Positions 24,098 through 34,446 of a DNA stretch of 64,000 nucleotides are shown here, one piece after another. Source of the DNA: Ditylenchus dipsaci (lineage: Eukaryota > Nematoda > Chromadorea > Rhabditida > Anguinidae); contig SADC01001342.1 of NCBI GenBank assembly GCA_004194705.1, forward strand, positions 186,001 through 250,000, in the 5' to 3' direction. The notes beneath the pieces are model-generated. The model was not told the DNA's origin, made no database searches, and saw only the letters and a list, made by a program, of their open reading frames with translations. Within the stretch, counting starts at the first letter, position 1. Every line of letters starts with the position of its first letter. The translations under genes and the position numbers were made by a program.

Positions 24098-25293
24098 ATG
24101 GCTAGCGTGCAAATGACTCACTCTCAGCGCATCGGAGCAAGAACGGCTCCCATCAGCTACACAGAAGACAGGAATGGATGCTTCGTTTGGACGAAGACTG
24201 GCAGAACCGTGGAGAAGAATGGAACCAAGCAAGTGTATTTCAACTGTTCCGGATGCAGACAGTACAAAATTGCAAATGGTGGAGCAGAAAAAATTGCAAC
24301 AGTCAAGTTTAACCTTACCGCAAATCAATGGATTGGTAGTCCGGAAGACTACCGTCATATCTGCCAACCAAAGAACATTAACCAGGTTTCACATTTGTTT
24401 TTCTCAATTTTTCGGTTGCTACTGTTAGTGTTTTAGGTCATCGGGAGAAACGTCAGACGATCAGTTCAGGCAGAAGTCGCAGCTGGTACTAATGAAAAGC
24501 CTTCTGCCGCGAGAGTTCGCATAGATGCCAAGCTGATCAGAGAATACCATGTGCCGCATCAAGGTCATTCATTTCTCATTTGTTACCATGGCAACGTTTA
24601 TATTATCAGACTTTGCCGAAATTCGCCAAGCTGCCATTGGAAGCGTCGTAGCAACTGAAGGAGCGCTCTACCGTGCCAAGAGAAAGAAGTGTCCCAGCAT
24701 AAATACGTTCCAAGAATTTCTGGCTGCTGAAAATCGGGCAATGAGAATGACAATGCGTGGAGCCGAATCGAAACCTGGAGATGAACATTTCGAAGAGATG
24801 ATTCTGCTTCAGGAGGTTAAATTTAGGATCGATAAAAATTATGTGAAAATATGTCTTATTGAAAAAATTCTAGACCAGGAAATTCTCATCTTCTCGTCTC
24901 AGATTCAACTTTCTCTTCTTCTGAATTGCACTCATATAATCTGTGATGGAACTTTTAAATATGCGCCAAAAGGAGTCAAGCAGATCTATCGTGTCTTCGG
25001 TCTGGTCCGACAAATTCATTCGACGCCGCTTGTCACTGCTCTTTTGATGGGAAAAAACAAATTTATGTACAAGAAAATGTGGGAAAAAAGTGAGCGATTT
25101 TCTACATTAGTCTTTTTTATTCGATTTGTTTGTTGTAGTCAAAGAAGCCTTGCTTAACCTGCATGTGGTCAGCTCAATCAACTGTGCCAATTTCGATGCC
25201 GAAATTGCAGCCTACTCATCCTTCGCTGAAGTGTTCCTAGGCGTGAAAGTCAAGCTTTGTAGTTTCCACGTCAAGCAAGGACTTTACCGCAAA
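24098..25293 (+). CDS. MULE-type transposase, N-terminal zinc finger and DDE part, multi-exon, 3' incomplete
   Basis: Exons 24098-24385, 24437-24563, 24610-24815, 24874-25089 and 25139-25293 join with 46-58-bp introns. The first exon starts MASVQMTHSQ and has a FLYWCH-like Cys/His region (YFNCSGCRQYK ... DYRHICQ). The later exons carry the MULE core: NCTHIICDGTFKYAPKG (first Asp), YRVFGLVRQIHSTPLVTALL, then NFDAEIAAY (second Asp) and KVKLCSFHVKQGLYRKV, the CxFHxxQ motif. The terminal catalytic Glu and the C-terminal TNNxxEGWH/SWIM part are not found after 25293. The frame is clean through five exons, unlike usual dead copies. It could be a domesticated gene or an element cut short on the 3' side. 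Confidence 0.75.
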
Positions 25294-25299
25294 GTATTT

Positions 25300-26110
25300 T
25301 AATCATTGTAGAAAGCACTATATAATTTTTTATCATACAGATGAAAGTTGGTATAAAGTAAGGGTTAAAATATTAAAAAATTCAATTCGATGAAATCCTC
25401 AATAGGACTATACCAGTACTTTCGGTAGTATCCTGGAACTGACGTTTTTTCCCAATTTTAATTTACATTCTCATTTGCAACCTTGTACTCAAAATGTAGC
25501 CCTGCTTCTTGCCGTCATTTTCAGCATACGGTAGTATAAAATAATGTAAATCGAAATCGCAAAAAATCTCAGTTCCTAGTACGCATCATTTTGGCTGGTT
25601 TCCTTTGATTTTGGTAGTCATTGCCAAAATCGCAAAATTGAGGCAGTTACTGACAGCGAAGCAGTGCTGGAAATGGTTGCAATCGATTGCTCGATGATTT
25701 TTGGACCTAAAAGTCAAAAAACTTACTAAAAAAGTAAATTAAAACACCCCCAGAGGGACTAGAACTTTCGACAAAAGACGATGCGTATATAAAGTTCCCC
25801 CCCCCCTTTAACTCCCACGAGCTCTACCGATTCCGCTTGTTTGATTCTGGATTTTCCCGATTTTGGGGGATCGAAAAAACCGACATGTCTTTCCATTAGA
25901 AGAAATACGACATACCAAAAAATATTGTCGGCAAGAAATATCGATTACGGAAAACAGAATTTTGAAAATCGCTGTAGGAAAAAATTTAAGGCTGTTTTAA
26001 AACCGGCGAGTTTCTTGAAACACCTTGTATATTGTTTTGAAATAGCAATAATCACTAGACAAAATAACTGTTTGGCTTCGACAGTTGTCGAAATCTCATT
26101 GTTTTGGATA
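25300..26110. repeat. repeat-derived DNA, no gene
   Basis: Contains an ATGTAGCCCTGCTTCTTGCC module, a CCCCCCCTTTAACTCCCACG block resembling the 8380-8490 region, and diverged palindromic pieces. No supported exon. Confidence 0.4.
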
Positions 26111-26171
26111 GGGTTGTCACTAGGGTTGGCGGGTAACCGAGATTTTCGGTTTCGGTTACCCGAACCGAATT

Positions 26172-26240
26172 ATCCATGTATTCTTGCTTTTAGTGAATGG
26201 TGTTGGTCTTGCCATGGCTATGATGCACATCATCACTTTT
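26172..26240 (+). pseudogene. SUCLA2 gene fragment (intron end plus exon start)
   Basis: TGTATTCTTGCTTTTAGT followed by AATGGTGTTGGTCTTGCCAT matches the intron end and exon start of SUCLA2 in this window at about 30808-30865, with scattered changes. It encodes VNGVGLAMAMMHII against [14 protein letters not shown] in the gene. Neither neighbouring exon is present. Confidence 0.7.
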
Positions 26241-26394
26241 TCGGTTTTTCGGATAAAATGCCGAAATCGCTTGCCTAAACCACCGACACTAGTTGTCACC
26301 ACGGTGTCTGAAAACGCAAAAAAGTTTCGCTTTGTATTTTTAGACGAGTTCAGCAAATCGTCAAAGTTTAAGCCTCGTGTCCAATTAGCGGATT

Positions 26395-26590
26395 TTCACC
26401 TTCACTCACACTCTTCATTGGACACACAACAAACCTTTCACTCTCACTCTGACTTTGTCCCTCACTCTCACTTTCACTCTCAGTGTGTGTCCAAAGTCAG
26501 AGTGAGAGTGAAAGGCAGACTGATAGTGAGAGTGAATGGCAACTTTTAAAAGACTTGAAACTGAAAAAGAGTGAGAGTGAGAGGCAGAGA
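26395..26590. repeat. CTCTCACTCT-type simple repeats with inverted partners
   Basis: TCACTCTCACTTTCACTC on one side and GAGTGAGAGTGAAAG on the other, bounded by CTAATTGGACAC-type text. Matching inverted text lies at 27490-27650, making a wide inverted pair of about 1.3 kb. Confidence 0.55.
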
Positions 26591-26682
26591 TAGAGTTATT
26601 TATTTATATTATATTTATTTATTTATATTTCTCTCTTTGTATCTCCTGGTATGTTTCTTCACATAAACCTACCTACCGAATC

Positions 26683-26835
26683 CGGGGTGCAGAAATAAAT
26701 AAAAAATTAGAAAAATCGCCCTTCGGCAGACTGAAGGGCGATTTTTTCTAATTTTTTATTTATTTCTGCACCCCGGATTCGAACCAGCGACCTCCCTTCT
26801 AAGTACGTAAGGCACTACACCAACATCTCTCCTTA
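26683..26835 (-). repeat. palindrome with tRNA-derived (SINE-like) head
   Basis: 26683-26775 is a near-perfect hairpin (CCGGGGTGCAGAAATAAATA and complement). On the minus strand, 26760-26835 reads TTGGTGTAGTGCC, then GCTGGTTCGAATCC, close to Pol III A- and B-boxes. It does not fold as a full tRNA. Confidence 0.5.
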
Positions 26836-26884
26836 TTAGGATCGCCGAGAACTCACGTCGGAGTAGCCAATAGGCAGGGAAACG

Positions 26885-27430
26885 GTAAATTCGCCCACAG
26901 TAAATTCGCCTACAGGTAAATTCGCCCACAAATTTTTTTTATTTTCAGGAACAAATAAACCATGCTATCCAACCCAAAATTGCGAGCTGAAAACTGTTTG
27001 TTAGGACCAAAATCCTGTTTTGACTAACCAGAATCTCAATACTCTAGAAAGGTACCCACTCCAAAGTGCTGAACCCCAAAGTTTGGGGAATCATTGTGAT
27101 TAAGCAGAAAAACAGTTCTATGTTATCCAAAATTAATTTACCTAGAGCCCAATAGGCAGAAATAACTGGTTTTTTGGGGGTTTACTAAAGGGGGGGGTAA
27201 ACTTTTTGCGAAAAATCGATTGAGCGGATCAGAATTCCAGTCTGATGGGCTAAATCGCCCAGAATTCCACCCTAATCCACCCTGAACCACTCAAAACCAC
27301 CGTAAACCTGGAATTCTGAGCGATTAAGCCTATCGGACCCGAAATCTGATCCGCTCAATCGAATTTTCGCAAAAAGTTTACCCCGCTTTAGTAGACCCCA
27401 AAAAACCAGTTATTTTTGCCTTTAGGGCAC
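26885..27430. repeat. AATTCGCCCACA iterons and GATTGAGCGGATC palindrome
   Basis: 26888-26935 repeats GTAAATTCGCCCACA. 27170-27425 is an inverted pair: AACTGGTTTTTTGGGG, GCGAAAAATCGATTGAGCGG and complements. Related copies are at 28325-28680 and 36945-37315. Confidence 0.65.
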
Positions 27431-27689
27431 TCTGGATGTGGTTCTGAGTGATTCTAAGGAGTGATGTAGAGGTTGCTGGTTCGAATATTTGAAAATTCCG
27501 CTAATTGGACACACGAAAATTGAGTGCAAGTGAGAGTGAAAGTGAGAGTAAAAATAAGTGTCCGCTAATTGGACACACACTGAAAGGGAGAGTGAGAGGT
27601 AAGATTGTGAGTGAGAGTGAAAGGAAAATCCGCTAATTGGACACGAGGCTTTACAGTTTCTCAGTTAACACAGCACAAATGTCTAAACT

Positions 27690-29220
27690 GTTTTAACTCT
27701 ACAAATAAAACACTTGAAAAAGACAGTTTCAAAAAACATAAACTTCTCTGTTGGATATAAATTAGCGGGAGGAAAAGAATGGGCCATTTCAAATTGCGCT
27801 AATGCAAATTGGGCCAATTTCAAAAGGCTGTAACTAAAACACACACCAAAATACTGATTTCCCCCAGTAAATTTATTATTTCCCCCAGTAAATTTATTAT
27901 TTCCCCCAGTAAATTACTGATTTCCCCCAGTAAATTACTGATTTCCCCCAGTAAATTTATTATTTCCCCCAGTAAATTTATTATTTCCCCCAGTAAATTA
28001 CTGATTTCCCCCAGTAAATTACTGATTTCCCCAGTAAATTTATTATTTCCCCCAGTAAATTTATTATTTTCCCCAGTAAATTACTGATTTCCCCCAGTAA
28101 ATTTATTATTTCCCCCAGTAAATTTATTATTTCCCCAGTAAATTTGAATTTCAAACAAAATACTGATTTCCCCAGTAAATTACTGATTTCCCCAGTAAAT
28201 TACTGATTTCCCTCAGTAAATTACTGATTTCCCCCAGTAAATTTTGCGGGAATTTGAATTTTCAGGTCAGAAAATACCTTCAACTGGTCAGAATCCCACC
28301 CCAGAGTGGCCAGAAGTCCCTGAAAGTTGGTTTTTTGGGGGTTTACTAAAGGGGGGGGGGTAAACTTTTTGCGAAAAATCGATTGAGCGGATCAGATTTC
28401 GGGTCCGATGGGCTCAATCGCTCAGGATTCCACCCTTAATCATTCTCAACTATCTTAAACCATCCCAAACTGCTCCAGACCAGTATCTAACTACCCTAAA
28501 TCAGTGCTTAGGTTGGAACTTTAAAAAAGACAGTCCATGTGAAATATGCATAGTTGAAAATTGTCAAGGGTGGAATTCTGAGCGATTGAGCCCATCGGAC
28601 CCGAAATCTGATCCGCTCAATCGATTTTTCGCAAAAAGTTTACCCCCCCCCTTTAGTAAACCCCAAAAAAACCAACTTTCAGGGACTTCTGGCCACTCTG
28701 GGGTGGGATTCTGACCAGTTGAAGGTATTTTCTGACCTGAAAATTCAAATTCCCGCAAAATTTACTGGGGAAATCAGTAATTTACTGAGGAAATCAGTAA
28801 TTTACTGGGGAAATCAGTAATTTACTGGGGAAATCAGTATTTTGTTTGAAATTCAAATTTACTGGGGGAAATAATAAATTTACTGGGGGAAATCAGTATT
28901 TTGGTGCGTGAAATCAATTTCAGCCATTTCAAAATGGGCCACGATTTTGAATCAAACAACAGTTAAAAAATTGCCAATAAGTTGGCGCAATTTGAATTGA
29001 CCCAATTTGAAATTGGCCCAAATTGAATTGGCCAATTTGAAATGGCCCATTCTTCTCCTCCCCAATTGCCCATGGTTGTTCCAGTCCCATCCATACAGGT
29101 CCCATCACCTGAAATCAAAGTAAACTACTCCAAGTGCCGTATTTACTCTAATTGTGCCACATGGGGCATACTTTTTCCACATCCCTCGGGGCGTGGGGCA
29201 CAATTAGAGCTAACTTTATT
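27690..29220 (-). pseudogene. broken RCCD1 copy interrupted by a foldback element
   Basis: 27690-27768 (CTTGAAAAAGACAGTTTC, then AAACTTCT.TGTTGGATAT) and 29061-29220 (AATTGCCCATGGTTGTTCCA ... GTGCCGTATTTACT) together match one continuous stretch of the RCCD1-like gene at about 44855-45050. The exon part has lost bases and has a stop. The foldback at 27769-29060 sits exactly between the two halves. Confidence 0.75.
27769..29060. mobile_element. 1.3-kb foldback with (TTTCCCCCAGTAAATTACTGA)n arms
   Basis: Ends GGGAGGAAAAGAATGGGCC and, inverted, GGGGAGGAGAAGAATGGGCC. Each arm has arrays of CCCCCAGTAAATTACTGATTT or CCCCCAGTAAATTTATTATTT (27855-28250; complement 28755-28895). A second palindrome (28325-28685) of the GATTGAGCGG type forms the centre. 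Flanks AATTAGC / AATTGCC may be a diverged TSD. Confidence 0.75.
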
Positions 29221-29358
29221 CAGAAACAGGAAATTTGAAGGATATTGCCTGCATCATGCTCCAATTGCTTTTTCGTCCTATTCGTACTGCTTCATTCCCT
29301 GGCAGAAATGTAATTGTTTGAATTGTCTTTTGTTGGTATAATTTTGTCAGAAGTTTAG

Positions 29359-31633
29359 TTGGTGCATCAGTATCAGAAGCGGATGGTAAGTCTGCATGAA
29401 CATTGTGGCATAACACTGCTGGTGGCTTTTTCTTTGACCTTTCACCATGTCTGTTAATAAGATTTCAGTCCTCTTTTGGAATCAAAGTGCCTCCACATGG
29501 TTAATTTGCTGATAATGGTAATTTAGTAACAACTCCAACCTTTAGGTGTTGCTAAAAGCGCTGATGAGGCCTTCGATCAAGCAAAAAGGATTGTGGAAAT
29601 GACTATGTCGTAAAAGCCGTAAGTGGTCGAATCAAGTCGTGTTTATCTATGCACCACTTTTAGCAAGTATTAGCAGGTGGACGTGGGAAAGGAAAATTCA
29701 GTTCAGGGCTTGGTAAATTTCTTGCACTTTTTTTGCCATATTCAGTAGAGAATCTTATTATTCTAGAAGGTGGAGTTCAGATCGTTTCTACGTGAGTTTT
29801 ATTTTAAATCAGGTTCGAGCAAACTTTTACTTTTAGTCCAGAAGCAATCAAGCAGATGGCGAATCTCATGATCGGATCTCACTTGGTGACCAAACAAACT
29901 ACAGCTCAAGGTCTTATGTGCCGAGAAGTATTGGTGTGCAAACGTCTGTATCCGCGACACGAAGTTTATTCATGTTTTATTTCTTCTTCTAGTTTACAGG
30001 CTTATTTTTCAGTTCTACTTCAGCATTACTCTAGACCGCAACTCCAACGCAAGTTTTTCGTGTGCCTTCATTCTCCAAGATAAGCGATGAATTATTGGGC
30101 TTTTAGGGACCTGTTCTGATTGGCTCAAGCAAGGGCGGTGTAAATATTGAGGAGGTCGCTGCAGCAGATCCAACGGCAATCATCACTGTTCCGGTTGACA
30201 TAAGCAAAGTAATTCTGTGAGATTAGATTCATTTACTGATGGTTGATGTTCAGGGAGTGACAAATGAGATGGCTTTGACGCTTGCTGAAAATATGGGATT
30301 CGAGTATTGTATATATTAAAAAGTTCGGCTAACGACCCTTCTTTTTACAGTTAGACTGCCGACATCAAGCATCCGACATCATTCAAAAGCTGTACGGGTT
30401 GTTCATACAGACCGACTGCAATCTCCTCGAAATAAATCCCATGGCAGAAGATGTCGAGGGCGATGGTATGACGCTTATTATCCATGTCTCTATTATATGA
30501 ATCTTTTTAGTGTATTGCATGGACTGCAAGGTTTCCTTCCTGACTTACGATGAGATACAATATTTACGTTTATATTTTAACTGTTTAGGTTGTGATTGAT
30601 GAAAATTCAGAAGTTTTTATTTATTATCTCTGAATGGAATGTAATGGTGCATTTAAGTTCCGACAGAAGGATCTATTCGCTCTCAAGGATATCGATCAGG
30701 AAGACGAGCTTGAAATGAGGGCTACCAATGCTAATCTCAACTACATTCGACTCGATGGTAATATCGGTTGTATGGTTAGTTCGTTTGTTTTGAACATATA
30801 TCCATTTATTCTTGATTTTAGTAAATGGTGCTGATCTTGCCATGGCTACGATGGACATAATTAAGTTGCACGGTGGAGAGCCGGCTAATTTCTCGATGGT
30901 AAAATCGATTGGATGGATCTTTTCTTTGAATAAACTGTTTAGTTGGTGGCGGAGCGACAGTGGATCAAGTGACTGAAGCCTTCAAGATTATCACAGGTGG
31001 ATTGTTATTTGCAACTTAGTTAAAATCAAAATCTTATTATGTAGATGATAAGTCGAAAGTGCATGCGATTCTCGTAAATATTTTGGTGGCATAATGCGTT
31101 GTGATCATCGCTCAAGGGATAATAAGTGCTGCGAAAGAGCTGGATCTCAAGATACCTGTTGTAGTCCGGCTGCAAGGTAATTTTTCAAAGGACCATACTT
31201 GTTGGTGCCAGTGAAAATTTGACAAATTCAAATGCGTGCGGGATATTTCTCTTTCGTCTCTCACTGTACTCTTTTGAGTCGCTCGTAATAACTCCAAAGA
31301 GTATAGTGCGAGACAAAAGAGATAAGTCCCGTGCGCATTTGAATTTGCCAAATTTTCATTTGCATCGACAACTACGGTCCTTTAAGTAGCTGTTTATAAT
31401 ACACAGTTGTTTTGCAGGAAATAAAGTGGGGGATGCCAAGGCCCTCATTGCTAATTCTAAGATGCGTATCCTTGCGTGTGACTCTCTGCAAGAATCCGCG
31501 AAGATGGTGGTCAAGCTATCATCTATTGTTGAATTGGCAAAAGCAGTAAATATTTTTTTCGTTTACTACGAAGCATTTTTAACAGCTTGTTCTTTAGGCG
31601 TCCATTGATGTCATGTTCGAGCTACCCATATAA
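29359..31633 (+). CDS. SUCLA2: succinyl-CoA ligase [ADP-forming] subunit beta, mitochondrial; several frame breaks
   Basis: Beta subunit of the TCA-cycle succinyl-CoA ligase. Readable blocks in order: [227 protein letters not shown] and the terminal [11 protein letters not shown] then TAA. The C-terminus matches the ATP-specific (SUCLA2) form rather than SUCLG2. About 14 short introns; one (30049-30106) has a GC donor. One-base losses at about 29593, 30774, 30891 and 31081 and a two-base loss near 31103 break the frame, mostly in short homopolymers. The targeting-peptide exon was not found. Confidence 0.85.
31190..31386. mobile_element. about 200-bp GGACCATACTTGTTG MITE in a SUCLA2 intron
   Basis: Left AAAGGACCATACTTGTTGG pairs with right complement. 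The core has CTCTTTCGTCTC and AGAGTATAGTGCGAGACAAA in inverse order. A closely similar copy sits in an ALG8 intron at 54288-54486. Confidence 0.75.
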
Positions 31634-31639
31634 TATATT

Positions 31640-32900
31640 GTTCTGTTTGTCTGGGGACTTATGTAAAATTGTAAAATATAAAGGCTTTTAGTTCTACTCT
31701 GTGTTTGCCACTTTTTCTTGTCCGTGTTTTTGTACTGAAGTTGGGCAAAAGAGATTCTATATGCATTTTATGACCAGGAGTATAACGCAGGCTCATGCTC
31801 AAGGTTAGTGAGTGCGTGAATCTCTAACACTCAAGACCAGTATTCTCAATCATGAAATGCATATAGAATTAATTTTCGACTTGCTCCAGTACGAAAACAC
31901 GGTAAAAATGAATAATAGGATATGTAGGTACTCCGTTCAAGTAGTTTACTTGGACCAACAAAGCAAAATTTTTTTGGTCTAATTTTTTTTGAAAATGGTT
32001 GGGCGGGGCAGGAGCAGCCTGTGTCAAATCATTGTGCCACCGCAAACTGTGCCAAATTCAAATTATGCCAAAGTCAAATTGTGCCACCGTAAATTGTGCC
32101 AAAAGAAAAGTGTACCAGAACAAAAATATAAGAATAAAAATGAAAAGAATCAAAATTGATGATTTTTGTAGTGAAATGTATCAGAATCGCGCTACAATTC
32201 GCGGCTGCGTTTCGCGGGGAAGTTCATGTCCCCGAAAAGTTCATTTCCCCGAACAGTATCATTTCTCTGAAGAGTTCATTTCCCCGAATAATCATTTCCC
32301 CGAAATGTTTGATTCCCAGAAAATATTTATAATTTGAATAAAGTTGTGTATGAACAGAATTTGTTAAACGGATAAATCTCGATTAGATGTTCCATCTTGT
32401 CTGTTACTTCTGCTTGTTCGTCCGTTTATTAGATGCTGCTTTTTATGACAAGTTTCCAGAATTGTTCTAGTATGGCTAGCATTAGGGTTAAAAAAGACCG
32501 GACCAAATTTTTTTGGGTAATATTCCTGGTCCAAATCTTTTTTCCGGTCCGATTCGGTCTAAATCATTTATCGGAGCAGGTTTACAATACCCCAGCATCA
32601 AGTTCAACCCACCAATTTGGCCAATTTTTTTCACAAAAATTTTGTTGTTTTCGTATTTTCAATTTTTGCGTCTTTCTTGTAGTGAAATTGGTTAGTACAA
32701 TTTTAATTTTTCGGTTTCGTTGTTTACGAGTTTTTGTACTGTTCGCTTTCATGACAAATCCATTGCTGTGTATAAGCGAAACAAATTTTCGCAAATGAAA
32801 CATATCGATTAAGTTCATCGCTTGTGTGTGTGTTTTGCTTGAGATAATAAATAATTGAGTACTTATGGGTTATCGGATATCATTTTCAAATTTTGTCCTT
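31640..32900. repeat. intergenic repeats
   Basis: 31755-31870 is another copy of the block at 1910-2060 and 18450-18550. 32020-32110 repeats AAATTGTGCCA. 32215-32320 repeats TTCATTTCCCCGAA. From 32340 to 32900 I see no gene. Confidence 0.5.
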
Positions 32901-32904
32901 TCCT

Positions 32905-33055
32905 ACGATTTGAGTGCTGGGGGTCAGGTAAACCTGAGTGCTGCGGTCAGGTAAACCTAAGTGCTGGGGTCAGGTAAACCTGAGTGCTGGGGTCAGGTAA
33001 ACCTGAATGCTGGGGGTCAAGTAAACCTGAGTGCTGCGGTATGTAAACCTTAGCC
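32905..33055. repeat. minisatellite, GAGTGCTGGGGTCAGGTAAACCT x about 6
   Basis: About six copies of a 22-24-bp unit GAGTGCTGGGGTCAGGTAAA+CCT with small changes. No inverted partner found. Confidence 0.85.
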
Positions 33056-33105
33056 CATTTATCTCCAAAATAACCAAATTTATTTAACAAATCAGGTAAT
33101 TATTG

Positions 33106-33476
33106 GGTGGGGGCACACCTCATATTTTTTTTTACAAAACAGCGACACATACTAATTTATTCAATAGTTCCTCAATTCTATCAATCAATATCGCTTTTCG
33201 CACACATAATATTCAGATACTTGCTTCCAAAAATGATAGAACACATCAGGACCGTCAAATAATTTCGCCCTCTGAGAAAGGTGGATTTCTCTTACTGTGG
33301 TATGTAGAGAAGGTTTAAAATGGGAGGCGGCCGTATAGCTAAATATATTCTTTCACATATCAAAAAAAAATAGTGAAAAGCGTTTACGCGAAAATAACAA
33401 AGCCGTAAAAAGAAAAGAGACGTTAAAAAAATTGATCATACACCAAAAATATGAGGTGTGACCCCAACCCAATAAG
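33106..33476. repeat. foldback, TTGGGTGGGGGCACACCTCA ends
   Basis: Ends TTGGGTGGGGGCACACCTCA and, inverted, TTGGGTTGGGGTCACACCTC, with TA next to each end. 370 bp, no ORF. Confidence 0.65.
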
Positions 33477-33500
33477 CACCACAAATCAATAAAAATCATT

Positions 33501-34334
33501 GGATCAAATTGAAAACACCCCTCTAAAGTCTGAAATCTCCCCTTTTTTTTTTTTTTCTCCCCTCTTTTTCAAATTTGCCTTTAAAAACTGAAATTTCCAC
33601 TCTTTTTTCTGAAATCTCCCCTCTTTTTCTGAAATCTCGCCTCTTTTTAATTATTTTCATTGTTGATATATGCGGAAATAAAGATAGAACTGTGTATAGA
33701 ACTGTGAACTGCCCGAAGTAAGAAAAAGTAAGAAAAAATTTGAGTCCATCCTCAATCTAAAATTCCTCTTCGTCAATGACGAAGAGGATTCTTATTTTTT
33801 TTTGACTTTTGACGAAGAGGATTCTTTCTTTGGATTCTTTATTTCTTTAGCTTATGACGAATCGTCATAAGCTAAAGAAACAACAGGTGATTTAGGCTTT
33901 TCGGCTTGTGCTTTAGGCGCAGGTTAGCTTAGGCGCAGGATAGGCCAGCGTACGGAAGGACGAACTCAAACCTTCCCGAACGAGAAAAAAATCAGCAAAA
34001 AATATTTCTCGACCATTTGCATCAAAAGTTCTCCAAAAAGTCGTGGTAAACAGTCGTAGGTCGTTCTTACAAAGACAGCCCAAATTACTGAGGAAACAGT
34101 ACATATTGGTGTATATTTGTGTTCGCCCCTGTAAAGTTGCTCAAAACAACCAAGAAATTAGATTGGGGACCTCACAATAGAGTCAATTAGAGAAAACAGC
34201 ATTGTTCTAAAAAAAGAGCGAGATTTCAGAAAAAGAGGGGAAATTTCGGTTTTTAAAGGCAAATTGAAAAAAGAGGGGAGAAAAAATAAAAAAGAGGGGA
34301 GATTCAGAAATTAAGGGGTGTTTCAATTACATCC
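33501..34334. mobile_element. 834-bp foldback with perfect 9-bp TSD (MULE-type)
   Basis: Ends GGATCAAATTGAAAACACCC and, inverted, GGATGTAATTGAAACACCCC, flanked by identical AAAATCATT at 33492-33500 and 34335-34343. Subterminal CTGAAATCTCCCCTCTTTTT repeats. Nested palindromes at about 33765-33890 (GACGAAGAGGATTCTTT). No transposase. Confidence 0.85.
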
Positions 34335-34446
34335 AAAATCATTAAACAACACATCGAAATCTTCATAAAAATAAATGTCACTACTTCAGGATCTGAAATT
34401 TTATTTAGCTGAAAAAAATTCAAAATCATAGTACGCTATCCAGAAT

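Noticed and set aside
24606..24788. Minus-strand ORF in the MULE gene
   Set aside because: Shadow of the plus-strand exon 24610-24815, which carries the spliced gene.
26184..26549. 121-aa open frame ending in Ser/His repeats
   Set aside because: SUCLA2 fragment plus CTCTCACTCT simple repeat; not a gene.
27850..28250. Regular repeats resembling a CRISPR array
   Set aside because: Units abut without unique spacers and have an inverted partner at 28755-28895; eukaryotic foldback arm.
29042..29341. Possible SUCLA2 first exon (MAHSSPPQLPMVV)
   Set aside because: This is the antisense of the broken RCCD1 copy plus a MITE end.
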